Origin: an uncultured Porphyromonadaceae bacterium
GTDB lineage: Bacteria; Bacteroidota; Bacteroidia; Bacteroidales; Muribaculaceae
DNA: 5,496 nt
Direction of reading: 5' to 3'
Assembly (NCBI GenBank): GCA_947176355.1
Contig: CAMWQY010000186.1
Coordinates: forward strand, 1 to 5,496
In this document: piece after piece, positions 1-5,496 of the stretch
Position numbering within the stretch: position 1 is the first letter of the stretch
Layout: every line of letters starts with the position of its first letter
Made by a program: the position numbers and the translations under genes
The notes under the pieces: generated by a model
Seen by the model: the letters and a program-made list of their open reading frames with translations, nothing else
The model's database searches: none
Told to the model about the DNA's origin: nothing

Positions 1-515
1 TGGGCACAAACGATTACAATAATGCCGTGCCTCTTGGAAGATGGTATGACGAAAAAATGGAGGAAGTGGTCTACGGACATCGATATGAGAAACGACCTGA
101 AGCCCGTATGCGTCGCACTCTCTGTATGGATCCTGATACTTACCGCGGCCGCATCAATATAGCCCTTGACTCACTGAAAAGGACTTATCCTACTAAACAG
201 ATTGTATTGCTTACTCCTATCCACAGGAGCGGTTTCTATGCAAATGAGAAGAACTGGCAGGTTCCGGAAGATTATGCAAACCGATGTGGCGAGTATCTTG
301 ACGCGTATGTTGAATCCGTAATCGAGGCAGGAAAGATCTGGTCAGTACCGGTGATAGACCTCAATTCGCTTTGTGGTCTGTATCCGCTTCATGACGGACA
401 CGCACAGTATTTCAATAATGCTGAGACAGATAGGCTTCATCCTAATAATTCTGGCCATCAGCGCATGGCTCGAACTCTCTATTACCAATTGCTCACTCTT
501 CCTTGTACTTTCTGA
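1..515 (+). CDS. SGNH/GDSL-family hydrolase, C-terminal part (5' end outside window)
   Basis: This is the tail of a serine hydrolase of the SGNH (GDSL) superfamily, probably a carbohydrate O-acylesterase. The frame is open from the first bases (first full codon at 3), so the gene begins upstream; the GTG at 27 is internal. The first four codons (3-14) read GTND, the block III motif whose Asn helps form the oxyanion hole. Block V is visible near the end: Asp at 429-431 and His at 438-440 in D-R-L-H-P-N, the catalytic Asp/His pair. The nucleophile Ser (block I) and the Gly of block II must lie upstream. The segments RGRINIAL, PTKQIVLLTPIHR and VPVIDLN are, from memory, typical of a widespread Bacteroidales SGNH family of unassigned substrate. 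It differs from the CE12-like modules downstream, which carry GHND. Stop TGA at 513-515. Superfamily assignment is firm; the substrate is inferred only from the neighbours. Confidence 0.9.
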   Translation, partial: GTNDYNNAVPLGRWYDEKMEEVVYGHRYEKRPEARMRRTLCMDPDTYRGRINIALDSLKRTYPTKQIVLLTPIHRSGFYANEKNWQVPEDYANRCGEYLDAYVESVIEAGKIWSVPVIDLNSLCGLYPLHDGHAQYFNNAETDRLHPNNSGHQRMARTLYYQLLTLPCTF

Positions 516-541
516 AAGAATTGTTTATTGAGAATGGATAA

Positions 542-572
542 TTGGTAACAACTCTATTTAAGTAGATATTTG
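542..572 (+). promoter_or_regulatory. weak Bacteroidota-type promoter candidate before the membrane-protein gene
   Basis: A TTG at 542-544 is followed after 20 nt by GATATTTG at 565-572, one mismatch from the Bacteroidota -7 consensus TAnnTTTG. The spacing fits, but transcription would begin at about 579, at or just inside the ATG at 577. It would therefore give a leaderless message, or serve a start at the next in-frame ATG (625). In AT-rich DNA such a match may be chance. Confidence 0.25.
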
Positions 573-576
573 GAAT

Positions 577-1107
577 ATGGAAAAAGAGAATCTGCGGTTT
601 GAGTGCGCGTTTTCGAAGAAGACCATGAAAAACAATGCCTTAACCATTATAGTCTTCACAATTATTATGGTGGCTGTCCTGAGTTATATTTCATGGAATG
701 CCGTTAATATTAGATTAAGCTTATGGTTTACCTGTATCTATGTCTTCGTAATCCTTGTTACGTCCATTATTGGTATGTTATCCGTAAGAAGATTGGCAAA
801 AGGGAGTTATCTGGAGATCAGCTCCGATGGCCAATTGAAATGTAAATTCAAAGGAAAAAAGGAAGTAAGTTATCCTATAAATGAAATCAAAACTATAGAA
901 CCGGCAACTATTACGGATGTCGAAAAGAAATACGCTACATTCCCGATTGTACTCAACATCAGAGGTGATGAATTATATCCTTCAGAGGGAGTATTGATTA
1001 CTTTCAACCGTGCATGGATTAAGAGTGTCTTTCCTGTATATTTCAATCCTGTTGATATTGAAGGATTCATATCAGCCATCAGAAAAAGAATAAAACCTGC
1101 AGAATAA
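577..1107 (+). CDS. hypothetical two-helix membrane protein with possible PH-like cytoplasmic domain
   Basis: I do not recognise a named family. The 176-residue protein has a short charged N-terminus, two hydrophobic helices (about residues 21-40 and 49-68), a positive stretch RRLAK right after the second helix, and a soluble C-terminal domain (about 77-172) rich in alternating hydrophobic residues. The positive residues on both flanks suggest that both termini are cytoplasmic. The layout of a helical hairpin followed by a small beta-rich domain, with a strand resembling LEISSDGQL, recalls bacterial PH-like membrane proteins; this is a weak structural inference. It has no catalytic motif. Start: ATG at 577 is the first in frame, and ATG at 625 (Met17, just before the first helix) is an alternative. 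It lies 61 nt after the SGNH gene and 83 nt before the GH28 gene. Four 60-base lines sampled inside it average about 35% G+C, against about 48% for four lines of the GH28 gene, so it looks like an unrelated or acquired gene within the glycan locus. Confidence 0.8.
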   Translation: MEKENLRFECAFSKKTMKNNALTIIVFTIIMVAVLSYISWNAVNIRLSLWFTCIYVFVILVTSIIGMLSVRRLAKGSYLEISSDGQLKCKFKGKKEVSYPINEIKTIEPATITDVEKKYATFPIVLNIRGDELYPSEGVLITFNRAWIKSVFPVYFNPVDIEGFISAIRKRIKPAE

Positions 1108-1130
1108 GACAGTGAATTTAATGAAAAAGA

Positions 1131-1161
1131 TTGATGGTTTGGGAAAAAATGCTTAAATTTG
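1131..1161 (+). promoter_or_regulatory. Bacteroidota-type promoter for the GH28-esterase operon
   Basis: TAAATTTG at 1154-1161 matches the Bacteroidota -7 consensus TAnnTTTG exactly. A TTG at 1131-1133 lies 20 nt upstream, as expected for the -33 element. Transcription should begin near 1168, giving a leader of roughly 20 nt before the ATG at 1191. A short dyad, AATGC (1148-1152) and GCATT (1161-1165), brackets the -7 element and could be an operator or chance. No other promoter-like site is seen before the next gene, so this one probably drives both downstream genes. Confidence 0.6.
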
Positions 1162-1190
1162 CATTCTAATAACTAAACCTGACATAGACC

Positions 1191-2660
1191 ATGAGACAAT
1201 TGCTGGTTGCTGCCTTCCTTTCTTCCGCTATTTTTTCGTATGCCGGAGGAGTTTTCAACGTTACAGACTTCGGAGCTAAAGGGGATGGAAAGACCCTCGA
1301 CTCCCCTGCAATAAACGCTGCCATCGAGGCGGCAGTAGCCGACGGAGGGGGACAAGTGTTTCTTCCAGCCGGAACTTTCTTGAGCGGAAGCATCCGCCTT
1401 AAATCAAACATTGAGTTGCATCTTTCTCCAGGGTGTGTAATCTTGGCAGCCCCGGCTGAAATGAAGGCTTACGATGACAGCGAGGAATGGGGTGATTTTC
1501 CTCAGTATCAAGACGGAGGGCACACATTCTTTCATAATTCCCTAATCTGGGCAGAAAGTCAGGAAAATATTAGTATTTCGGGGTTTGGTATGATCGATGG
1601 CGAAGGACTTACCAGAAAAGACACAGAAAGAGCGGGCAATCTTCAGGGTGGTTCCATAGGCACTGGTGACAAGGCTATCGCACTTAAGCAATGTAGGAGG
1701 GTAACTTTGAGAGATTTCACAGTATATAGAGGAGGACACTTCGCTGTCATCATGACAGGATGCGACATCTCGACACTTGACAATCTCACTATTGATACCA
1801 ACCGCGACGGAATAGACATCGACTGCTGTAAATACATGACAGTCACTAATTGCAAGGTGAATACACCTCATGACGACGCTATAGTATTAAAAAGCTCATA
1901 CGCGCTCAAGAAGCCTGTACTGTGCGAGCATATTGCCGTCACCAACTGCAACGTGACCGGCTACAAATGCGGATCATTGCTCGACGGAAGTTATATACCG
2001 GAGAAAGTTAACTGGGTGTGTGGCCGATTTAAACTTGGAACAGAGTCAAACGGAGGCTACCGCAACATTTCTCTCTCAAACTGCACTTTTAATTATTCAA
2101 GCGGCTTGGCTTTTGAAGAAGTAGATCAGGGCATAATGGAGAATATAACCGTATCCAATATAACGATGAGCCATGTTCACCACTACCCTATATATATTAC
2201 TACAGGATGCCGCAACAGAGGACCAAAGGAAGTGACCAGAAAATCCTCAGCCCGTGACATACAAATTTCCAATATAGTTGCAGATGACTGTGATTCACTC
2301 TGTTCAATCATTGTTACTGGTATGCCTGACGAACCTGTAAGAAATATCTGGCTCAATAATATCCGCCTACAGTTCAGAGGTGGTGGAGCGAAAGAACTTG
2401 TAAACAAGGATTATCGCGAACAAGAGACCAACTATCCCGAACCTAAATTCGCAGGAGAGACTCCGGCATACGGACTATACGCTCGCCATGTGGTAGGGCT
2501 TAATGCCGACAACCTTACATTCACCTACGACCGTCCGGAATTCCGTCCGGCTGTAGTACTCGACGACGTAAGAGATTCAAAAATTATAGACATACATGCT
2601 CCCACAGAGCCTGGAGTAGAAAAAATCGTGATGTTTAATTGCGAGAACGTAGAAATTTAA
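1191..2660 (+). CDS. secreted GH28 glycoside hydrolase (polygalacturonase / rhamnogalacturonan-type)
   Basis: This is a glycoside hydrolase family 28 enzyme, an inverting right-handed beta-helix hydrolase acting on galacturonic-acid linkages in pectin. The 489 residues are typical of complete Bacteroidales members. A signal peptide (about 1-18, cleavage likely after S-Y-A) sends it to the periplasm or cell surface. The family's N-terminal signature follows: FNVTDFGAKGDG, a Gly-rich VADGGGQVFLPAG and the helix-rung motif SNIELHLSPG. Catalytic region: N204-R205-D206-G207 in place of the textbook NTD, the Asp pair D228-D229, and R279-F280-K281 in place of RIK, followed by GTESNGG. The usual GHG motif is not visible; C-G-S-L-L-D-G-S-Y occupies about that place. 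I recall these variations from Bacteroidales GH28 enzymes acting on rhamnogalacturonan-I, which suits the esterase neighbour, but exact linkage and endo/exo mode cannot be read here. The ATG at 1191 is chosen because it gives the signal peptide and lies about 30 nt after a good -7 element. It is the first gene of a probable two-gene operon. Confidence 0.93.
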   Translation: MRQLLVAAFLSSAIFSYAGGVFNVTDFGAKGDGKTLDSPAINAAIEAAVADGGGQVFLPAGTFLSGSIRLKSNIELHLSPGCVILAAPAEMKAYDDSEEWGDFPQYQDGGHTFFHNSLIWAESQENISISGFGMIDGEGLTRKDTERAGNLQGGSIGTGDKAIALKQCRRVTLRDFTVYRGGHFAVIMTGCDISTLDNLTIDTNRDGIDIDCCKYMTVTNCKVNTPHDDAIVLKSSYALKKPVLCEHIAVTNCNVTGYKCGSLLDGSYIPEKVNWVCGRFKLGTESNGGYRNISLSNCTFNYSSGLAFEEVDQGIMENITVSNITMSHVHHYPIYITTGCRNRGPKEVTRKSSARDIQISNIVADDCDSLCSIIVTGMPDEPVRNIWLNNIRLQFRGGGAKELVNKDYREQETNYPEPKFAGETPAYGLYARHVVGLNADNLTFTYDRPEFRPAVVLDDVRDSKIIDIHAPTEPGVEKIVMFNCENVEI

Positions 2661-2683
2661 GAAAAACCTAATAACAAAAAATA
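2661..2683 (+). promoter_or_regulatory. A-rich translation-initiation spacer between GH28 and esterase genes
   Basis: The 23-nt gap is strongly A-rich and holds no Shine-Dalgarno, promoter match or hairpin. A-rich leaders without a Shine-Dalgarno are usual for initiation in Bacteroidota. The short gap supports co-transcription of the two genes. Confidence 0.5.
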
Positions 2684-5496
2684 ATGAAACATTTAAAGCA
2701 ATTTTTCTCGGTAGCGGGATTGGCTTGTGCAGCGTTGGCCGTTGGGTCGGTGCAAGACAATAAGCCGCAATCGATGCCGGATGTCAATCAGGTGGTAGAC
2801 AACACCCCTGACAGCATCAACAAGGCAAGAACTGCACGTCCGGTGTCGGGTAGTTCAAGAATAGGAAACAACCCTGTGCTTTTCCTTGTGGGAAACTCCA
2901 CCATGAGAACCGGAACACTCGGAAATGGTGACAACGGCCAGTGGGGATGGGGATATTATGCCCCTGACTTTTTTGACAAGAGCAAGATAACGGTCGAGAA
3001 CCACGCCCTTGGCGGCATGAGCAGTCGAACATTCTACAATGTTCTCTGGAAAGACGTACTTGAAGGTGTCCGACCGGGCGACTGGGTGATAATCGAGCTC
3101 GGACATAACGACAATGGTCCATTCGACAGCGGACGTGCCCGAGCTACTATAAAAGGAATCGGCGATGAAGTATTGCCCGTAGTGATAAAGGAAACTGGTG
3201 TTCGCGATACCGTCTACTCATACGGAGAATATATGCGTCGTTATGTTCGTGAGGTAAAGGAAAAGGGAGCTCATCCAATTTTGTTCTCCCTAACTCCTCG
3301 CTTGGCATTTGATGACAAAGATAGCACTATAGTAACCCGAGTAAATAAGACATTCGGCCTATGGGCAAAGCAAGTTGCAGAGGCTGAAGGCGTTCCTTTC
3401 GTTGACCTCAACGACATTACTGCTACGAAATTCGAAAAATTCGGCAAGGAGAAGGTGAAGACAATGTTCTATCTCGACAGAATCCATACTTCAGCATTCG
3501 GTGCTAAAGTCAATGCACAGTCTGCCGCTGAAGGTATTGCTGCCCTTGAAGGAGTTGAACTTAAAGACTATCTCCTCCCCTTCCCTGTTGACACAATCAC
3601 TGGAAAGACCCGCCAACCCGGAAAACCGGTTCTCTTCACCATCGGAGACAGCACTGTGAAGAATGAAGACAAAGATGATGATAGCATGTGGGGCTGGGGA
3701 AGCGTAATTGCCGAGCTCTTTGACCCGGAGAAGATAACTGTGGAAAACCATGCTATGGCAGGACGCAGTGCCCGCACATTCCTCGATGAAGGAAGATGGG
3801 ACAAGGTATATAATGCTCTCCAGCCGGGTGACTACGTCATCATGCAATTTGGACACAACGACGGTGGCGATATCAACACAGGCAAGGCTCGTGGCGAACT
3901 ACACGGTTCCGGTCCTGAAAGTAAGGTCTTCAAGATGGAGAAGACCGGAATCAACCAGGTCGTATACACTTACGGATGGTATATCCGCAAATTTATCATG
4001 GATGCTAAGGAGAAAGGTGCGATTCCAATCGTTCTAAGCCATACCCCGCGCAACAAGTGGAAAGACGGAAAGATCGAGAGTAATGCTAATAGTTATGGCA
4101 AATGGGCAAAGGATGCAGCACGCGAGGCTGGAGCATATTATATCGATCTCAATGCCATCTCAGGCAAGAAATTCCAAGAGTTAGGAGAAAGCGGTACTCC
4201 TCCGTATTATAAGAAAGACCATACTCACACTTCTAAAAAAGGTGCCCGACTTAATGCTGCGAGTATCGCTGAAGGTCTCCGAGGCACTGACTGCACTCTT
4301 CAAGAGTATCTTCTTCCTGTCTATCCAAAGACCTTTATGATGAATGGAAGCATCCCGACATTCAATGAATTTGACGGATATGGTTATGATTTCAACAGCA
4401 AGCCATCTGCCAAAGGAACGGAGCCATATTTCTTTTCAGTGAATGTGCCTGACGGCAACTATATGGTGACTGTTAAGCTCGGAGATAAAAAAAGGAAATC
4501 TCACACTGTAGTGAGGGCTGAAAACCGACGTTTGATGCTTGATGCAGTGTCTCTTCCCAAAAACAAATTTGAAGAATACTCATTTATTGTCAACAAACGT
4601 TCTCCCGGTATCAACCTTAAAGACACTGTTAGACTTAATCCTCGTGAATTTGGCGTTTGCAATTGGGATGACAAGCTGACACTCGAATTCACCGGCGATG
4701 CTCCCGCTGTAGAAAGCGTCACTATCCGTCCTGTTGATGACTCAGACAATGTTACCACTCTTTTCTATTGCGGCGACAGCACTGTAGTAGATCAAGCTGA
4801 AGAGCCATGGGCAAGTTGGGGTCAGATTATCCCCGCATACTTTGATACCAACATCGCAGTCTCGAACCAAGCAGAAAGCGGACAACGTACATCCTCTTTC
4901 TTCGCAAGCAAGAGATATGACAAGGTGCTCTCCATGGCAAAACCCGGTGATTATGTATTCGTCGAGTTCGGCCATAACGACGAAAAGGACAAGGGTCCGG
5001 GATCAGGTGCATACTACAATTATGCACACAACCTAAAGATATTCGTTGACCGCGCACGTCAGAAAGGTCTTAATGTTGTGTTCTTGACTCCAACTGCTCG
5101 TCGGAGTTTCGAAAACGGAAAGAATAAGAATACCCATGGTGATTATCCTAAAGCAATGAAAGAAGTGGCGGCTCGAGAAAACGTTCCGGTGATCGATATT
5201 ACAGAGATGACGATTACACTCTATGAGACTCTCGGAGCAGAGGGTAGCAAGAAAGCTCTCGTACATTATCCGGCAGGAACGTTCAAGGGCCAGGAAAAGG
5301 AACTTGCCGACAATACTCATTTTAATACATACGGAGCTACTCAAGTGGCGAAGTGTGTTCGTGAAGGAATCGCCGAGAAGCTTCCTGAACTTGCAAAGCA
5401 TCTGAAACCTTATACGAAGTATTCTCCCGCTCAGCCGGATAATCCGGAGACGTTCTATTGGCCACTCTCCACCTTCGTAAAGATTGAAAAACCACT
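2684..5496 (+). CDS. secreted triple-module SGNH esterase, rhamnogalacturonan-acetylesterase (CE12)-like, 3' end outside window
   Basis: One uninterrupted frame gives 937 full codons and no stop before the window edge. A signal peptide (about 1-23, hydrophobic core FFSVAGLACAALAV) and a polar linker to about residue 65 lead into three SGNH esterase modules. Module A (66-299): G70-N71-S72-T73, G140-H141-N142-D143, D265/H268. Module B (313-549): G321-D322-S323-T324, G390-H391-N392-D393, D512/H515. Module C (about 692-920): G697-D698-S699-T700, G763-H764-N765-D766, D876/H879. Each keeps the nucleophile Ser, the block III Asn and the Asp/His pair. A beta-sandwich-like domain (552-690) precedes C. 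Module B's AGRSAR (359-364) and GDYVIMQFGHNDGG resemble the fungal rhamnogalacturonan acetylesterase as I remember it; C with its sandwich resembles the standalone Bacteroidales CE12 enzyme. Likely role: removing acetyl groups from rhamnogalacturonan at the cell surface or in the periplasm, exposing it to the GH28 enzyme 23 nt upstream. The last residues (F-V-K-I-E-K-P) look close to the natural end of such proteins, so little may be missing. Substrate is inferred. Confidence 0.92.
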   Translation, partial: MKHLKQFFSVAGLACAALAVGSVQDNKPQSMPDVNQVVDNTPDSINKARTARPVSGSSRIGNNPVLFLVGNSTMRTGTLGNGDNGQWGWGYYAPDFFDKSKITVENHALGGMSSRTFYNVLWKDVLEGVRPGDWVIIELGHNDNGPFDSGRARATIKGIGDEVLPVVIKETGVRDTVYSYGEYMRRYVREVKEKGAHPILFSLTPRLAFDDKDSTIVTRVNKTFGLWAKQVAEAEGVPFVDLNDITATKFEKFGKEKVKTMFYLDRIHTSAFGAKVNAQSAAEGIAALEGVELKDYLLPFPVDTITGKTRQPGKPVLFTIGDSTVKNEDKDDDSMWGWGSVIAELFDPEKITVENHAMAGRSARTFLDEGRWDKVYNALQPGDYVIMQFGHNDGGDINTGKARGELHGSGPESKVFKMEKTGINQVVYTYGWYIRKFIMDAKEKGAIPIVLSHTPRNKWKDGKIESNANSYGKWAKDAAREAGAYYIDLNAISGKKFQELGESGTPPYYKKDHTHTSKKGARLNAASIAEGLRGTDCTLQEYLLPVYPKTFMMNGSIPTFNEFDGYGYDFNSKPSAKGTEPYFFSVNVPDGNYMVTVKLGDKKRKSHTVVRAENRRLMLDAVSLPKNKFEEYSFIVNKRSPGINLKDTVRLNPREFGVCNWDDKLTLEFTGDAPAVESVTIRPVDDSDNVTTLFYCGDSTVVDQAEEPWASWGQIIPAYFDTNIAVSNQAESGQRTSSFFASKRYDKVLSMAKPGDYVFVEFGHNDEKDKGPGSGAYYNYAHNLKIFVDRARQKGLNVVFLTPTARRSFENGKNKNTHGDYPKAMKEVAARENVPVIDITEMTITLYETLGAEGSKKALVHYPAGTFKGQEKELADNTHFNTYGATQVAKCVREGIAEKLPELAKHLKPYTKYSPAQPDNPETFYWPLSTFVKIEKP
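2879..3580 (+). other. domain: SGNH esterase module A (divergent)
   Basis: Residues about 66-299 of the triple esterase. Block I is GNST rather than GDST, with Ser72 the presumed nucleophile. Block II is ALGGMSSRTF (108-117), where module B has Arg361 two residues before the second Ser/Ala-Arg. Block III is GHND (140-143). Block V is D265-R-I-H268-T-S. It shares with module B the WGWG segment, KITVENHA, an insert after GHND ending in a VYTYG/VYSYG-like motif, and a closing (K/Q)(D/E)YLLP. It is therefore a diverged copy of the same subfamily, probably active but perhaps with altered specificity. Confidence 0.8.
3620..4330 (+). other. domain: SGNH/CE12 esterase module B (canonical motifs)
   Basis: Residues about 313-549 of the triple esterase. 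It has the cleanest motif set: GDST with Ser323, AGRSAR (359-364), GHNDGG (390-395) and D512-H-T-H515-T-S. The AGRSAR plus FGHNDGG pairing is what I associate with rhamnogalacturonan acetylesterase. The pattern of identities with module A (same motif order, same insert after GHND, same closing motif) shows that the two arose by duplication of one unit. Third codon positions have diverged even in the best-conserved stretch, so the duplication is not recent. Confidence 0.85.
4337..4750 (+). other. domain: beta-sandwich (galactose-binding/CBM-like) preceding module C
   Basis: Residues about 552-688 of the triple esterase. The segments GYGYDF, PYFFSVNVPDGNYMVTVKLGD, RRLMLDAV and LNPREF...WDDKLTLEF alternate hydrophobic strands with turns and match the N-terminal accessory domain that, from memory, precedes the catalytic part of Bacteroidales CE12 enzymes. 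In those enzymes it usually opens with a DFG-containing strand; here that strand is not recognisable and a short M-M-N-G-S-I-P stretch stands at the junction. It may bind glycan or only brace the catalytic module. Confidence 0.65.
4757..5440 (+). other. domain: SGNH/CE12 esterase module C
   Basis: Residues about 692-920 of the triple esterase. Motifs: CGDSTVVDQ with Ser699, EPWASWGQ, block II ESGQRTSSF (Gly733), VEFGHNDEKDKGPG (Gly763-Asn765), LTPTARR, and D876-N-T-H879-F-N. It lacks the post-GHND insert of modules A and B and is of a different branch, the one commonly found as a standalone Bacteroidales rhamnogalacturonan acetylesterase. The tail after residue 900 (KYSPAQPDNPETFYW) is also characteristic of that branch. 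Confidence 0.85.

Noticed and set aside
27..515. GTG at 27 as the true start of the first gene
   Set aside because: The frame is open upstream to the window edge, and codons 3-14 encode GTND, a core SGNH motif. The gene therefore begins outside the window and GTG 27 is internal.
516..576. A terminator or small RNA between the first two genes
   Set aside because: No stable hairpin with a T-run is visible in these 61 nt.
1148..1165. The AATGC/GCATT dyad as a transcription terminator of the membrane-protein gene
   Set aside because: The stem has only 5 weak pairs with an 8-nt loop and no following T-run, and it overlaps a strong -7 element.
870..2407. Minus-strand open frames opposite the membrane-protein and GH28 genes
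   Set aside because: The GH28 frame is supported by family motifs over its whole length, and the antisense products show none.
2726..2740. Lipoprotein signal (Cys15 in GLAC) in the triple esterase
   Set aside because: The residues before Cys15 (G-L-A) do not fit the lipobox, which wants Leu or similar at -3 and a small residue at -2, and the hydrophobic core continues past the Cys. A type I signal peptide is more likely.
2891..2902. Reading GNST in module A as proof of an inactive module
   Set aside because: The Asp-to-Asn change is next to the nucleophile, but Ser72, Asn142, Asp265 and His268 are all kept, and GNST also occurs, from memory, in Bacteroidales CE12-like proteins.
3750..4037. 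A 95-codon frame on the + strand inside the triple esterase
   Set aside because: It overlaps module B, whose frame carries the catalytic GHND motif, and its own translation has no recognisable domain.
2817..5401. Several minus-strand open frames of 74-122 codons opposite the triple esterase
   Set aside because: All lie opposite well-conserved esterase motifs, and their products are low-quality Ser/Arg/Cys-rich sequences with no domain. They are shadows of the real gene.

Overview
The window looks like a piece of a Bacteroidota (probably gut Bacteroidales) genome. It holds part of a polysaccharide-degradation locus, most likely for pectin of the rhamnogalacturonan-I type. The taxonomic guess rests on protein style (GH28 and tandem SGNH/CE12-type esterases typical of Bacteroidales), on starts preceded by A-rich sequence without a Shine-Dalgarno, and on a perfect TAnnTTTG -7 element with a TTG 20 nt upstream. 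The genus cannot be fixed from this sequence.

Layout, all on the + strand. (1) 1-515 is the C-terminal part of an SGNH/GDSL hydrolase that enters from the left edge. (2) 577-1107 is a small AT-rich gene for a two-helix membrane protein with a possible PH-like cytoplasmic domain and no recognised function. (3) 1191-2660 is a complete secreted GH28 glycosidase of the galacturonan/rhamnogalacturonan type, with a good promoter just upstream. (4) 2684-5496 (runs off the right edge) is one very long secreted protein with three successive SGNH esterase modules and a beta-sandwich-like domain between the second and third. It starts 23 nt after the GH28 stop, so the two are very probably co-transcribed.

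Inferred joint role: the triple esterase would remove O-acetyl groups from the pectin backbone so that the GH28 enzyme can cut galacturonic-acid linkages. The partial SGNH hydrolase on the left probably acts on the same or a related glycan. No SusC/SusD pair, hybrid two-component regulator, mobile element, RNA gene or CRISPR array is visible here.

The most unusual item is the triple-module esterase. Modules A and B are diverged copies of one subfamily, while module C with its preceding beta-sandwich belongs to another. All three retain a readable Ser/Asp/His set. This is an uncommon architecture inside familiar polysaccharide-utilisation biology; I see no evidence of a wholly new system.
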